A DNA stretch of 64,000 nucleotides from Bacteroidota bacterium (GCA_017860295.1 JAFNAS010000019.1:1-64000), one strand, 5' to 3'. Counted from the first letter of the stretch, positions 17,777-28,168 are shown. Numbers and translations: made by a program. The notes: generated by a model from the sequence alone, not told the origin.

Positions 17777-19984
17777 ATGACTCTCTTCAGAAACCTCTTT
17801 CTACTTCTGTCTCTGATTGTATGGTCGGTCTCTCGGGCTGCCGGTTTGTCGTCGGAGGCTTCGCAAGCATTGATAAAACGGATTATTCCTGAACATGCCG
17901 ATCAGTTTGTTGTGGAACCGTTGGCGGAAAACAATGAGAAAGATTGCTTCGAAATCTTTAATCGTGGCAATAAAATCGTGCTGGCAGGTAACGACGGAGT
18001 AGCAATTGCTTCGGCACTCTATTACTATTTGAATGAATATTGTCATTGCCAGATTACCTGGAATGGCGTAAACATGAACCTTCCGGCGCAATTGCCGAAG
18101 GTGACACAGAAAATCACTAAAAACTCACCTTACGAATATCGTTACTACCTTAACTATTGCACATACAACTATAGTATGAGTTGGTGGGATTGGAACCGAT
18201 GGGAGAAGGAAATCGACTGGATGGCACTTCATGGCATCAACATGCCGCTGTCCATTACGGGCGAAGAATATGTGTGGAACGAAGTGTACAAAGAGATGGG
18301 CTTTACTGACAAAGAGTTGGAGAGCTTCTTTTGTGGTCCGGCCTATTTTTCGTGGTTTTGGATGGGCAATCTGGACGGGTGGGGTGGTCCGCTGCCTCAA
18401 TCGTGGATGAACCGTCAGAAGGATCTTCAACTTAAAATTCTGCAACGCGAGCGGGAACTGGGAATGAAACCTGTATTATCGGCTTTTACCGGTCACGTTC
18501 CGGTAACTTTCAAAGAACGGTTTCCCAATGCAAAACTGAAGCAAACCAACTGGAATAATGGTTTTGCAGACACCTATATTCTCGATTCGGAAGATCCGAT
18601 GTTTGCCGAAATTGGGAAGAAATACCTGCAAAAACAGACGGAGTTGTTTGGTACCGATCACCTCTATTCGGCCGATACGTTTAACGAAAATGAACCCCCT
18701 TCCAATGACCCGGAGTTTCTCTCGAAACTGAGTGCCAGGGTGTATGAAGGAATGCGTCAGGCCGATCCCGATGCGATTTGGGTGATGCAGGGCTGGTTGT
18801 TTTTTAGTGATCGTAAGTTTTGGAATGCACCTCAGGTAAAGGCGTTGCTCGATGCCGTGCCCAACGACAAGATGATTCTGCTTGACCTGATTACCGAATA
18901 CGAACCGGTTTGGAAACGGACCGAAGCCTATTACGGCAAGCCTTGGATCTGGAATATGCTGCACAATTTCGGTGGCAATATCAGCTTGTTCGGGCAAATG
19001 GAGAAGGTTGCGTCACAACCGGCTGCTGCCCTCAATGACCCGGCTTGCGGAAAACTAAAAGGCATCGGTTTGACGATGGAGGCGATAGAACAGACTCCGG
19101 TCATGTACGAACTGATGATGGAAAATACTTGGCGAAATTCGGCTATCGATCTCGATTCATGGTTGAAATCGTACATTCGTAATCGCTATGGAAAAGGTAC
19201 TGTAGCCTCTAATGCCGATATGTTCAAAGCATGGCAAATCTTGAAAAATACGGTTTATAATGGGAAAGAGATACGCGATGGCGCCGAATCGATCCTCACC
19301 GGGCGGCCTACATTCGACTCTATCGCTAAGTGGACCAAAACGAAGCTGAATTATAACCGAGCCGATCTGATTCCGGCCTGGGATCTATTCGTTCGTTCGG
19401 CAGTTACCTATTCAATTAGCGATGGATTTCAATATGATTTGGTGGATATTACCCGTCAGGTATTGGCCAATTATGCCCGTCCGTTGCAACGCAAATGGGT
19501 ACAGGCGTATCAGGATAAAAATTTGTCTGCATTTCAAAAATACAGCAAGCAATACATCGAATTGATTGACGATATGGATAAACTGCTGGCTACCCGTACC
19601 GATTTTCTTTTGGGAAAATGGATTGCGGATGCCCGTAGTTGCGGAACGACTGAATCGGAAAAAGTGCTTTACGAACGCAATGCCCGCGACCTGATTACGC
19701 TCTGGGGCGATGCAGACAGCCCGTTGCACGAATATTCGTGTCGTCAGTGGAGTGGATTGCTGAACGATTTTTACAAAGTGAGATGGCAAAAGTTTTTTGC
19801 CGAAGTCGAAAAATCGATGGTCTCGGGAAAATCGATGGATGTAGTAGCCTTTGACGAAGAAATTGCCCGGTGGGAGTGGCAATGGGTAAACGAGCACAAG
19901 AATTTCGCTACTCAAGCTTCGGGCAATAGTGTGGTGGAAGCACTGCGTTTATATAAAAAATATAGGAATCAACTTACTAATTAA
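17777..19984 (+). CDS. Alpha-N-acetylglucosaminidase, GH89 family
   Basis: The 735-residue secreted enzyme (signal peptide ~1-22) matches NAGLU/GH89 along its length: a small N-terminal domain, then the TIM-barrel with SMSWWDWNRWEKEIDWMALHG, GEEYVWNEVY, GPAYFSWFWMGNLDGWGGPL. The two catalytic glutamate regions are ADTFNENEPP (~residue 302) and GLTMEAIEQTP (~435). GH89 removes terminal alpha-linked GlcNAc from heparan-type chains, gastric mucin or other glycans. It likely works in the periplasm, downstream of SusCD import and next to the HGSNAT-like gene. Confidence 0.93.
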   Translation: MTLFRNLFLLLSLIVWSVSRAAGLSSEASQALIKRIIPEHADQFVVEPLAENNEKDCFEIFNRGNKIVLAGNDGVAIASALYYYLNEYCHCQITWNGVNMNLPAQLPKVTQKITKNSPYEYRYYLNYCTYNYSMSWWDWNRWEKEIDWMALHGINMPLSITGEEYVWNEVYKEMGFTDKELESFFCGPAYFSWFWMGNLDGWGGPLPQSWMNRQKDLQLKILQRERELGMKPVLSAFTGHVPVTFKERFPNAKLKQTNWNNGFADTYILDSEDPMFAEIGKKYLQKQTELFGTDHLYSADTFNENEPPSNDPEFLSKLSARVYEGMRQADPDAIWVMQGWLFFSDRKFWNAPQVKALLDAVPNDKMILLDLITEYEPVWKRTEAYYGKPWIWNMLHNFGGNISLFGQMEKVASQPAAALNDPACGKLKGIGLTMEAIEQTPVMYELMMENTWRNSAIDLDSWLKSYIRNRYGKGTVASNADMFKAWQILKNTVYNGKEIRDGAESILTGRPTFDSIAKWTKTKLNYNRADLIPAWDLFVRSAVTYSISDGFQYDLVDITRQVLANYARPLQRKWVQAYQDKNLSAFQKYSKQYIELIDDMDKLLATRTDFLLGKWIADARSCGTTESEKVLYERNARDLITLWGDADSPLHEYSCRQWSGLLNDFYKVRWQKFFAEVEKSMVSGKSMDVVAFDEEIARWEWQWVNEHKNFATQASGNSVVEALRLYKKYRNQLTN

Positions 19985-19990
19985 TACATT

Positions 19991-21538
19991 ATGAGATACA
20001 AATTCTTTAGAACAGGACTGTTTACTGTGATGTTATTCCTGCCTATTTGTCTGTTTGCCCAGTCTAAAGTGATAAATATTATCTCTTTGGGTGCCAAAGG
20101 AGACGGCGTTACCAAAAATACGGTTGTTATTCAAAAGGCAATCGATCAGGTTTCGACTGCCGGCGGCGGACAAGTAATTATTCCCTTCGGTCGGTTTGTA
20201 ACCGGCGTTATTGTCATTAAATCGAATGTTGATTTGCATTTTGAAAAGGGAGCTTACCTGCTGGCAAGTACTCAACGGATTGATTATGGAAAAGGGCCGG
20301 CATCGGCGCTCATTGTAGCCGACAAGGCAGAACATATAGCCCTAACCGGTTATGGAATTATTGACGGCAGGGGAGAAGAAGTTGTAAAAGATCTTCAGGT
20401 ATTGCTTGAGGCTGGAATATTGCAGGATAAAGAGTGGAAAACCGTGAACCCCTGGCATCAGGTTCGTTCGGCAGAAATCAATCGTCCTATGCTCATTAAT
20501 TTTGAAAATTGTAATGATGTACAGGTTCGCAATATTGAACTCAAAAATGGTTCGTGCTGGGTGCAACGTTATGAAAACTGCCGTAACATGGTATTCGACG
20601 GCATTAAGGTGGAAAGTAACACCTACTGGAATAATGACGGTATAGACCTTGTAGATTGTGAGAACGCGGTTATTACCAATAGCTTTTTCAATGCCGACGA
20701 CGATGGCATTTGCCTCAAATCGGAAAAACGGAATCATTGCTGCGAGAATATTACCGTCGAAAACTGTATCGTCCGTTCGAGTGCCAATGCCGTGAAACTG
20801 GGTACGGCTTCGTGGGGTGGTTTCAAAAATATCTCCATTCGAAACATCAAGGTGTACGATACTTTCCGTTCTGCTGTGGCCATAGAGTCGGTTGACGGTG
20901 GCATATTGGAAAATATCGATGTGAGCAATATCAAGGCTGTCAATACCGGCAATGCCTTTGTAATTCGTCTCGGTCATCGCAACAAAGACGAGGTAATCAG
21001 TCAGGTGCGCAATGTCTCCATCCGCAACATGACGGTGGAAGTACCCAAAGAAAAGCCGGATAAAGGCTATCCAATGGAAGGTCCGTTGGTGAAAGCGCCT
21101 CACAATATTTTCCCATCTTCCGTAACTGGTCTTCCCGACCATTCTGTGCAGAATGTAAAACTGGAAAATATCGAAATCGTATATCCTGGTGGTGGAGACA
21201 AAAACGTGGCTTGTATTGCCATCGACTCTTTGGCGAAGGTTCCGGAAAATCCGGCCGGTTATCCTGAATTCTCGATGTTCGGCGAGTTGCCTGCATGGGC
21301 ATTTTATAGCCGCCACGTGGAAGGTTTACAGATGTCGAATGTGCGTGTCTCCTACAAAGAGGAAGACTTTCGTCCTGCATTTGTTTTCGACGATGTAAAA
21401 CAATTGCAACTGGACAATGTTAACGTGATGAGTGCCAAGAATATTCCGGTGATTGTGCTGAATAATGTTAATGGCTTTGATGCACGCACCGTCCAATTGC
21501 CTTTCGACAATACAACCGGCATTGTGACGTTAAAATAA
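19991..21538 (+). CDS. GH28-family glycoside hydrolase (polygalacturonase-like)
   Basis: The 515-residue secreted protein is a right-handed beta-helix. It has an N-terminal NIISLGAKGDGVTKNTVVIQ segment and the catalytic DD motif in NADDDGICLKS. The usual GH28 HG motif is replaced by SSANAVKLGTAS, so activity on galacturonan is uncertain; related Bacteroides enzymes act on rhamnogalacturonan or other uronides. The gene begins six bases after GH89 and is therefore in the same transcript. Confidence 0.88.
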   Translation: MRYKFFRTGLFTVMLFLPICLFAQSKVINIISLGAKGDGVTKNTVVIQKAIDQVSTAGGGQVIIPFGRFVTGVIVIKSNVDLHFEKGAYLLASTQRIDYGKGPASALIVADKAEHIALTGYGIIDGRGEEVVKDLQVLLEAGILQDKEWKTVNPWHQVRSAEINRPMLINFENCNDVQVRNIELKNGSCWVQRYENCRNMVFDGIKVESNTYWNNDGIDLVDCENAVITNSFFNADDDGICLKSEKRNHCCENITVENCIVRSSANAVKLGTASWGGFKNISIRNIKVYDTFRSAVAIESVDGGILENIDVSNIKAVNTGNAFVIRLGHRNKDEVISQVRNVSIRNMTVEVPKEKPDKGYPMEGPLVKAPHNIFPSSVTGLPDHSVQNVKLENIEIVYPGGGDKNVACIAIDSLAKVPENPAGYPEFSMFGELPAWAFYSRHVEGLQMSNVRVSYKEEDFRPAFVFDDVKQLQLDNVNVMSAKNIPVIVLNNVNGFDARTVQLPFDNTTGIVTLK

Positions 21539-21663
21539 CATCTTTAAAATCTACGAATTGCATTGATTGACCGAATAAAGTGAATAATTGAATAAACGTG
21601 TGTCTATACGTGTTTTTCACTGTGATTTGTGGATTTTTTACTCTGATACCAATTCAGCATAGA

Positions 21664-24039
21664 ATGATAAACCGGAAAGTCTTTTTGTGTTTTTTGAGTG
21701 GATTGTCGTTTCTGCTTTTTGCTCAACGTCCTGTCGATAAGGTCTATCCATGGCTCGATTCGGCTCATTCGCGCTGGTTCTACTTTTCATCGGCTTGTCG
21801 TCCCTTCGGAATGGTAAGCCTGTTTCCCGATAACCGGACGGACGAAGACTGGGACAGCGGTTATCGCTATGAAGTGGACTCGATCCTCGATTTTAGTCAT
21901 CTGCACGAATGGCAATTGGCTGGAGTAGCGGTAATGCCGGTCAGCTTTCGGAAGCGGGAAGAGACCAAACTTTTCTATGACTATTCTTCTCATTTTTTAC
22001 ATTCCAAGGAGATTGTTCGTCCGGGCTATCATTCCGTGTTTCTGGAAAAATATAAGCTTCGTGCCGAATTGACTGCCACCAACCGGGTCGGTTTTCATCG
22101 TTATTCCTATCCGAAAGAGACCGAACAGGGAGTCATATTCGATCTCGGAAAACATCTTGGCCCTTCGGATATTTCGGAAGGCGGCTTTATAAAAGTGAAT
22201 GATCATGAAATCCGGGGCTATGTGGTCAATGCTCCAACATTCCGACGGAGTCGCAGCACAACCGTCTATTTTTGTGCGGTATTCAATCATCTGGTGAAAG
22301 AAATTATGCTGAAAGAAGGCGATCAACTGCAAAAAGGAATCGGTCGGTGGAGCGGTAAAAAGGGGGTTATGCTGGCAACCTTTGCTAACCGGTCGAATGA
22401 GCCGTTATTGATGAAGGTTGGTATTTCGTACACCAGCGAGGAGGGAGCTGCCAATAACCTGAAAGCAGAAGCTCCGGGGTGGAACTTTGATGCCGTAAGA
22501 AAAGATGCCGAAAATCAATGGAATGATATGCTTTCGCGCATCAAGATTGAAGGCGGTACCGAACTTCAGCAACAGCGTTTTTATACCGATCTGTGGCATG
22601 CCATTCAGGGACGTCGTGTCATCAGTGATGCCGATGGAAAATATACCGACTGTACTGAATCGCAACCGATAGTGCGTCAATTACCGTTGGGAGCAAACGG
22701 TAAGCCCAAATTCAACATGTACAATTCCGATGCGTTCTGGGGTGCACAGTGGACGCTCAATACCTTGTGGCAACTGGTTTATCCCGAGGTGGCCGAAGAG
22801 TTTTGCAATTCGTTTATTAAGTACTACAAGAATGGTGGCCTTATTCCCCGTGGCCCGTCGGGAGGTAATTATACCTATGTGATGACAGGAGCTTCGTCTA
22901 CACCTTTCTTTGTCAGTGCATGGCAGAAAGGTATCCGTGGTTTCGATGTTGAAACGGCTTATGCAGGCTTGAAGAAGAACCATCTGCCGGGCGGTATGAT
23001 GAGCAAAATCGGCTATGAGCATACTACATCCAGGGGCGGTGGATTGGAATTTTATATGGAAAAGGGGTATGTGCCTTATCCGCTTTCGGATACCATCTAT
23101 GGAATGCATCAGGATGGTGGTGCCATTACCCTCGAGAACGCTTATCAGGACTGGTGTCTGGCGCAATTGGCAAAAGCTTTGGGTAAAACGGAAGATGCAG
23201 CGTACTTTACCCATCGTTCGGAAAACTACCGGAATATTTATAACGCTAAAGAACGGTTTATGGTTCCGAAAGATAAGTATGGTAACTGGCAGAAACCGTT
23301 TGATCCGCTGATTACCAACAAAGGATTCGAAGAGGGCAACAGTGCCGAATATACATGGTTTGTGCCGCACGATTTGACGGGCTTGTTTTCACTGATGGGA
23401 GGCGCCGATTCTGCAATTGTCCGACTCAACAGACAATTTGAAGTTTCCGAATGGCATCGTTTCTGTAACGAGCATCCGGAGATGTCAGAACCGGGAGTGG
23501 TGGAATTTGGTGCCGCAAAAGCACCGTCGGCAGCCCGTAAATTTATCAACGATCAACGCACGTGGACTAACTATTCCAACCAACCGGGCACGCAGATGGC
23601 TTTTATTTTCAATTATGCAGGCGCTCCGTGGCTCACGCAATACTGGAGCCGCATGGTGGTGGATAGCGCCTACAGCAAGGTATCGCCTTACTATGGCTAT
23701 AATGGTGACGAAGATCAGGGAATGATGGGTTCGCTGAGCGTATTGATGAAGCTGGGACTTTTTCAGATGACGGGTGGTTGCGATGCTGATCCGAAATATG
23801 AACTGGGCAGTTCCTTATTCCGCAAAGTTGTTATAACTTTGAACCCGAACTATTACAAAGCAAAAAAACTGATAATCGAGACAACTCACAACAATGCTCA
23901 GTCGCCTTATATTCAATCGGTGCTATTGAATGGAAAGCCGTTGCAACGCTTTTATTTCCGACATTCCGATATTGTGAACGGCGCACATCTGTTGATCGAT
24001 ATGGGAACCGAACCCAATAAAAAATGGGGCAAAGAATGA
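21664..24039 (+). CDS. GH92-family alpha-mannosidase-like enzyme (divergent)
   Basis: I chose ATG 21664 over the upstream GTG 21598 because it starts a good signal peptide (MINRKVFLCFLSGLSFLLFAQ). The 791-residue product has GH92 features throughout: PWLDSAHSRWFYFSSACRPFGM, SGYRYEVDSILDFSH, a central FNMYNSDAFWGAQWTLNTLW and FNYAGAPWLTQYW. The C-terminal motif reads GDEDQGMMGSL rather than the usual GNDDxGxMSSW, so calcium or base positioning may differ. GH92 enzymes are calcium-dependent exo-alpha-mannosidases of N-glycans and mannan. Confidence 0.85.
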   Translation: MINRKVFLCFLSGLSFLLFAQRPVDKVYPWLDSAHSRWFYFSSACRPFGMVSLFPDNRTDEDWDSGYRYEVDSILDFSHLHEWQLAGVAVMPVSFRKREETKLFYDYSSHFLHSKEIVRPGYHSVFLEKYKLRAELTATNRVGFHRYSYPKETEQGVIFDLGKHLGPSDISEGGFIKVNDHEIRGYVVNAPTFRRSRSTTVYFCAVFNHLVKEIMLKEGDQLQKGIGRWSGKKGVMLATFANRSNEPLLMKVGISYTSEEGAANNLKAEAPGWNFDAVRKDAENQWNDMLSRIKIEGGTELQQQRFYTDLWHAIQGRRVISDADGKYTDCTESQPIVRQLPLGANGKPKFNMYNSDAFWGAQWTLNTLWQLVYPEVAEEFCNSFIKYYKNGGLIPRGPSGGNYTYVMTGASSTPFFVSAWQKGIRGFDVETAYAGLKKNHLPGGMMSKIGYEHTTSRGGGLEFYMEKGYVPYPLSDTIYGMHQDGGAITLENAYQDWCLAQLAKALGKTEDAAYFTHRSENYRNIYNAKERFMVPKDKYGNWQKPFDPLITNKGFEEGNSAEYTWFVPHDLTGLFSLMGGADSAIVRLNRQFEVSEWHRFCNEHPEMSEPGVVEFGAAKAPSAARKFINDQRTWTNYSNQPGTQMAFIFNYAGAPWLTQYWSRMVVDSAYSKVSPYYGYNGDEDQGMMGSLSVLMKLGLFQMTGGCDADPKYELGSSLFRKVVITLNPNYYKAKKLIIETTHNNAQSPYIQSVLLNGKPLQRFYFRHSDIVNGAHLLIDMGTEPNKKWGKE

Positions 24040-24046
24040 TTTATTC

Positions 24047-24105
24047 ACCATTAAGAAATTAAGGGTGTTAAGAGAATTTCTTAATTGGCTTAATGCCTTA
24101 ATGGT
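24047..24105. terminator. Inverted repeat between the two GH92 genes
   Basis: ACCATTAAG (24047-24055) and CTTAATGGT (24097-24105) are perfectly complementary, with further TTAAG/CTTAA pairs inside. There is no clear U-run, so it may be a processing or stabilising stem-loop rather than a terminator. Confidence 0.45.
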
Positions 24106-24140
24106 TGATTTATTGTACCTGTAATTTATTTACGTACAAA

Positions 24141-26426
24141 ATGAAACGTTTGTTTTTGATCTTGAACCTGCTTGGAGTTATTGCTTTCAGTCAATTGATG
24201 TTGGCCGGAAACCATTTTCAATACGTTGATCCGTTTATCGGTACGGGTAAGGGAAAAGGCGGTCTGGGCAATGTAACGATTGGGCCTTCCTGTCCGTTCG
24301 GAATGATAAAACCGGGACCGGACAACAATAAAGCTTCCAATAGTGGATATTTGGCGGATACGTTACAGCCGGTTTATGGTTTTAGTCAAACGCACGTCAG
24401 TGGTACCGGCGGCGGACCGAAATATGGTAACATTTCCGTGATGCCTTTCTCCGGTGATTTGGAATCGGTTACCCAAGCATCACTGCGCACACGCGAGATA
24501 GCCAAAGCCGGTTATTATAGTGTTGATCTTAAAAAATGGAATATCCGAACGGAGATTACCGTTTCGCCTAAAGTCGCTTTTTACCGTTTTACATACGGCA
24601 GTAAAACCAAGTGTCTGAAGATTGATTTAGGTCAGTTTTTGGGAGAGAAACCTGTTCCCGACTATCGGGAGGCGCAACAATTTGTGGGCTCGGAGATAAA
24701 GATCGAGTCGGACAGGGAGATCAGCGGCTATTCGCGCGTTCGTGGCGGTTGGAACAACGGAACAGCATATACTGTCTATTTTTATGCGGTGGCCGATCGT
24801 CCGTTTAACCGCTTTACCACATGGAAGGGAAATTTGTTGAGCAAAGGGGCCAACGTGCAGGTCGATACCGGGGAGAAAACCGGAGCCTTGCTTTATTTTG
24901 ATGATGCCTCCGGGGATACCATACTACTAAAGATAGGAATCTCGTTTATAAGCACTCTCAAGGCAAAACAGAATATGGAACAGGAGGTGCCGCACTGGAG
25001 TTTTACTCAACTGCGTACCGAAACGGAAAATCGCTGGGAAAACTTCCTGAAACGGGTGGAGATTTCGGAAGATGCTACACCTGATCAGAAGAAAATGTTC
25101 TACACTGCGCTCTATCACACCCTGTTGATGCCGGCCGACCGCACGGGTGAGAATCCGGGGTGGACTTCCGATCAGCCTTATTACGATGATTTTTATGCTA
25201 TTTGGGATACGTATCGTTCGTCGCATCCGCTCATTACGCTGATAGCCGAATCGCGACAAGTGGATATTGTAAAGGCATTACTCGATATTTACAAGCACGA
25301 CGGCTACATGCCCGACGCCCGTAGCGGTAACTGCAACGGCCGCACGCAGGGCGGTTCCAATGCCGAAGTGTTGATTGCCGATGCCTATGTCAAGGGGCTG
25401 AAAGGCATTGATTATGGACTCGGCTTGCAGGCGATGCTCAAGGATGCGATGGTTCCTCCGGGTGGAAATGAAGAGAAGGAGGGCAGGGGAGGCCTCACCG
25501 ATTACAACACGCTGGGTTACATTTCCGATCGTTTTGTGCGTGCCGGTAACCGTACGCTGGAGTATTCGTACAACGATTATTGCATCGCCCGGGTGGCAAA
25601 AGGGTTGCATCGCATGGGTGAATATCGTCGTTTTCTGAAGCAATCGGACAACTGGCAAAACCTTTGGCGCGACATCGAAGATCATGGCGCTCGTGGCTTC
25701 ATTATGCCCAAAGATGCCTCGGGTCGCTGGATCGACACTATTCCCTGCGATATTGCGAACGGACAACGGGATTTTCTGTTGTACACTCCGACGGCGCAGG
25801 ATTGGCCCAACTGCCTTTGCTGGTGGTGTGGTTTTTTCTACGAAGCGGGTTCGTGGGAATATTCGTTGTCTGTACCGCATAACATACAGAAAATCATAGA
25901 GAAATCGGGAGGCGAAGATGCTTTTAAAAAAAGGCTGGATACTTTATTCGAGAACGATTATTATAATGTGGGTAACGAACCCTCATTTCTTACTTCGTGC
26001 CTCTATCACTGGATCGGCAGACCCGACCTGAGCAGCGAACATACCCGTAAAATCATTACCGACAATTACGATGCTTCACCGTCCGGCATTCCCGGCAACG
26101 ATGATTCGGGCGCGATGTCGTCGTGGCTCGCTTTTCACCAGATGGGACTCTATCCCAACGCTGGGCAGTCGTACTATTTGATTACCTCTCCGTTTTTCCG
26201 CCAGACGAAGATCCACATGGAAAACGGAAAGTCGTTTGTCATTACGGCCAGGAATCTGTCGACCAAAAACCGTTTTATCAAGTCAGCAATGTTGAACGGA
26301 GTGAAATTCGATAAAGCCTGGATCGAACATGCCGATATAGCTGCCGGAGGAGAACTTTTGCTCGAAATGGCCGATAAACCATCGGACTGGGGAACCAAAC
26401 AGTTACCTCCTTCCGGAGAATTTTGA
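24141..26426 (+). CDS. GH92-family alpha-mannosidase
   Basis: I chose ATG 24141 (MKRLFLILNLLGVIAFSQLMLAG signal peptide). The 761-residue product is canonical GH92: YVDPFIGTGKGKGGLGNVTIGPSCPFGMIKP at the start, GFSQTHVSGTGG, FYTALYHTLLMP, IWDTYRSSHPL, and the catalytic C-terminal GNDDSGAMSSWLAFHQMG. It hydrolyses non-reducing alpha-mannose residues in the periplasm. The pair of GH92 genes suggests two different linkages in an N-glycan- or mannan-like substrate. Confidence 0.93.
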   Translation: MKRLFLILNLLGVIAFSQLMLAGNHFQYVDPFIGTGKGKGGLGNVTIGPSCPFGMIKPGPDNNKASNSGYLADTLQPVYGFSQTHVSGTGGGPKYGNISVMPFSGDLESVTQASLRTREIAKAGYYSVDLKKWNIRTEITVSPKVAFYRFTYGSKTKCLKIDLGQFLGEKPVPDYREAQQFVGSEIKIESDREISGYSRVRGGWNNGTAYTVYFYAVADRPFNRFTTWKGNLLSKGANVQVDTGEKTGALLYFDDASGDTILLKIGISFISTLKAKQNMEQEVPHWSFTQLRTETENRWENFLKRVEISEDATPDQKKMFYTALYHTLLMPADRTGENPGWTSDQPYYDDFYAIWDTYRSSHPLITLIAESRQVDIVKALLDIYKHDGYMPDARSGNCNGRTQGGSNAEVLIADAYVKGLKGIDYGLGLQAMLKDAMVPPGGNEEKEGRGGLTDYNTLGYISDRFVRAGNRTLEYSYNDYCIARVAKGLHRMGEYRRFLKQSDNWQNLWRDIEDHGARGFIMPKDASGRWIDTIPCDIANGQRDFLLYTPTAQDWPNCLCWWCGFFYEAGSWEYSLSVPHNIQKIIEKSGGEDAFKKRLDTLFENDYYNVGNEPSFLTSCLYHWIGRPDLSSEHTRKIITDNYDASPSGIPGNDDSGAMSSWLAFHQMGLYPNAGQSYYLITSPFFRQTKIHMENGKSFVITARNLSTKNRFIKSAMLNGVKFDKAWIEHADIAAGGELLLEMADKPSDWGTKQLPPSGEF

Positions 26427-26484
26427 TGGAGCATCAAGTTGAAAGTACTCAAGAATGTCGTTGTATTTACATAACTATTTAAAT

Positions 26485-28149
26485 ATGAAACGTAAACGAT
26501 ACATTTTATTTTTCATTTTGTCTTTGACAATGGCCGGATGGATGTCGGCTCAAACTGCGACGAAGAAACCGGCAATAGGTTTGGATCGGCCTAAATTGGT
26601 GGTCGGCATTATTATCGATCAGATGCGGTGGGACTACCTCTATCGTTATTACGACAAGTACGGTCAGGGTGGCTTCAAACGATTACTCAACGAAGGTTTT
26701 TCGTGCGAGAATACCTTTCTCAATTACATTCCTTCCATCACCGGAGTTGGACATGCATCTATCTTTACCGGTTCGGTACCCTCCATACATGGCATTGCGG
26801 GCAATTCGTGGATTGATCCGGTAACAGGCAAATCGGTCTATTGTACCGACGATCCCACAGTGGATGCGGTCGGTGTGGCTTCTTCTCCCAAAGGGAAGAT
26901 GTCGCCGCGCAATCTGCTGGCTACTACTATCACTGACGAGTTGCGCATGGCTACCAATTTTCAGTCGAAAGTAGTAGGCGTGTCACTCAAAGACAGGGCG
27001 TCTATTCTTCCTGCAGGACACAATCCTACGGCAGCTTTCTGGTTCGATGAGGCCAGTGAACGGTTTATAACCAGTTCGTACTACCTGCCTCAATTACCCG
27101 AATGGGTTCGGACTTTTAACGATGACAAACCGGTGGCGCAACTGATTGCAGGTGGATGGAATACCTTGTTGCCGATTGCGCAATACACCGAAAGTACGCC
27201 CGACGATTCGCCTTGGGAGGGTTTGTTGGCAGGAGCCGTAAAACCGGTTTTTCCATACGATCTGAAAAAAGCTTTTGCGTTAGATCGTACTTCGTTTGAA
27301 CAGACGCCATTCGGAAATACACTCACCTTGCAATTTGCCCGTGCAGCTATCGACGGTTATCGGTTGGGACAGGAACGAACAACCGATTTTCTGACGATCA
27401 ACTGTGCGTCGACCGACTATGCAGCTCATCTTTACGGCCCAAACTCCATCGAATTGGAAGATATTTATCTGCGTCTCGACCGCGACCTGACTTCGTTCTT
27501 CGGGTATCTCGATACGAAAGTGGGGAAGGGAAACTATCTGGTATTCCTGACTGCCGATCATGCCGGAGCAAATTCGGAAGGCTATTTGGCCGCACATAAA
27601 ATGCCGACCGGCTTGCTGGATGAAGGGATTGCATCGAATCTGAAAAAGTGTGTAAAAGAGACGTTTGGTTCCGATAGGCTCATTGCCAGGGTCAATACAT
27701 TTCAGGTCTCTTTTAATAATCGCCTAGTGGATAGCCTGCAAATAGATCGCGAGAAACTGAAAGCGTTTGTCGTCAATTTTTTAAAACGTCAGCAGGGTAT
27801 TTTATATGCTGCCGATCAGGAGAAACTGGCTATCAGTTCTATTCCCGAGCCCATCAAAACCATGGCGATCAACGGATACAATCCGCAACGGAGCGGCGCG
27901 GTTCTTTTTATTCCGCAAGCCGGATGGACACCGTCGTTCTATGCCAAAGGAGCCAATCACAGTCTCTGGAATCCGTACGATACCCATATTCCACTCTTGT
28001 TTATGGGTTGGAAAATAAGACATGGAGCCATCTCCCGAAGGGTGCAGATAACTGATATTGCAGCAACCGTTGCCGCCTTGCTGCATATTCAAATGCCCAG
28101 CGGATGTATCGGTTCGCCGGTGACGGAGATCACAGACAGCGGTAAGTGA
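26485..28149 (+). CDS. PafA-type alkaline phosphatase, secreted
   Basis: ATG 26485 gives a 554-residue protein with a signal peptide ending near MSAQ. It belongs to the alkaline phosphatase superfamily: PKLVVGIIIDQMRWDYLYRY, the nucleophile region SITGVGHASIFTGS with a threonine, and metal-binding ATADH-like FLTADHAGA. PafA-type enzymes release phosphate from many monoesters in the periplasm. As last gene of the glycan locus it might strip phosphate from phosphorylated sugars, but a general phosphate-scavenging role is equally possible. Confidence 0.85.
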   Translation: MKRKRYILFFILSLTMAGWMSAQTATKKPAIGLDRPKLVVGIIIDQMRWDYLYRYYDKYGQGGFKRLLNEGFSCENTFLNYIPSITGVGHASIFTGSVPSIHGIAGNSWIDPVTGKSVYCTDDPTVDAVGVASSPKGKMSPRNLLATTITDELRMATNFQSKVVGVSLKDRASILPAGHNPTAAFWFDEASERFITSSYYLPQLPEWVRTFNDDKPVAQLIAGGWNTLLPIAQYTESTPDDSPWEGLLAGAVKPVFPYDLKKAFALDRTSFEQTPFGNTLTLQFARAAIDGYRLGQERTTDFLTINCASTDYAAHLYGPNSIELEDIYLRLDRDLTSFFGYLDTKVGKGNYLVFLTADHAGANSEGYLAAHKMPTGLLDEGIASNLKKCVKETFGSDRLIARVNTFQVSFNNRLVDSLQIDREKLKAFVVNFLKRQQGILYAADQEKLAISSIPEPIKTMAINGYNPQRSGAVLFIPQAGWTPSFYAKGANHSLWNPYDTHIPLLFMGWKIRHGAISRRVQITDIAATVAALLHIQMPSGCIGSPVTEITDSGK

Positions 28150-28168
28150 TAGGTCGTGGTTGGTACTG

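Noticed and set aside
20342-21316. Long minus-strand frames opposite the glycan locus
   Set aside because: They are antisense shadows of GH28 and its neighbours, without domain features.
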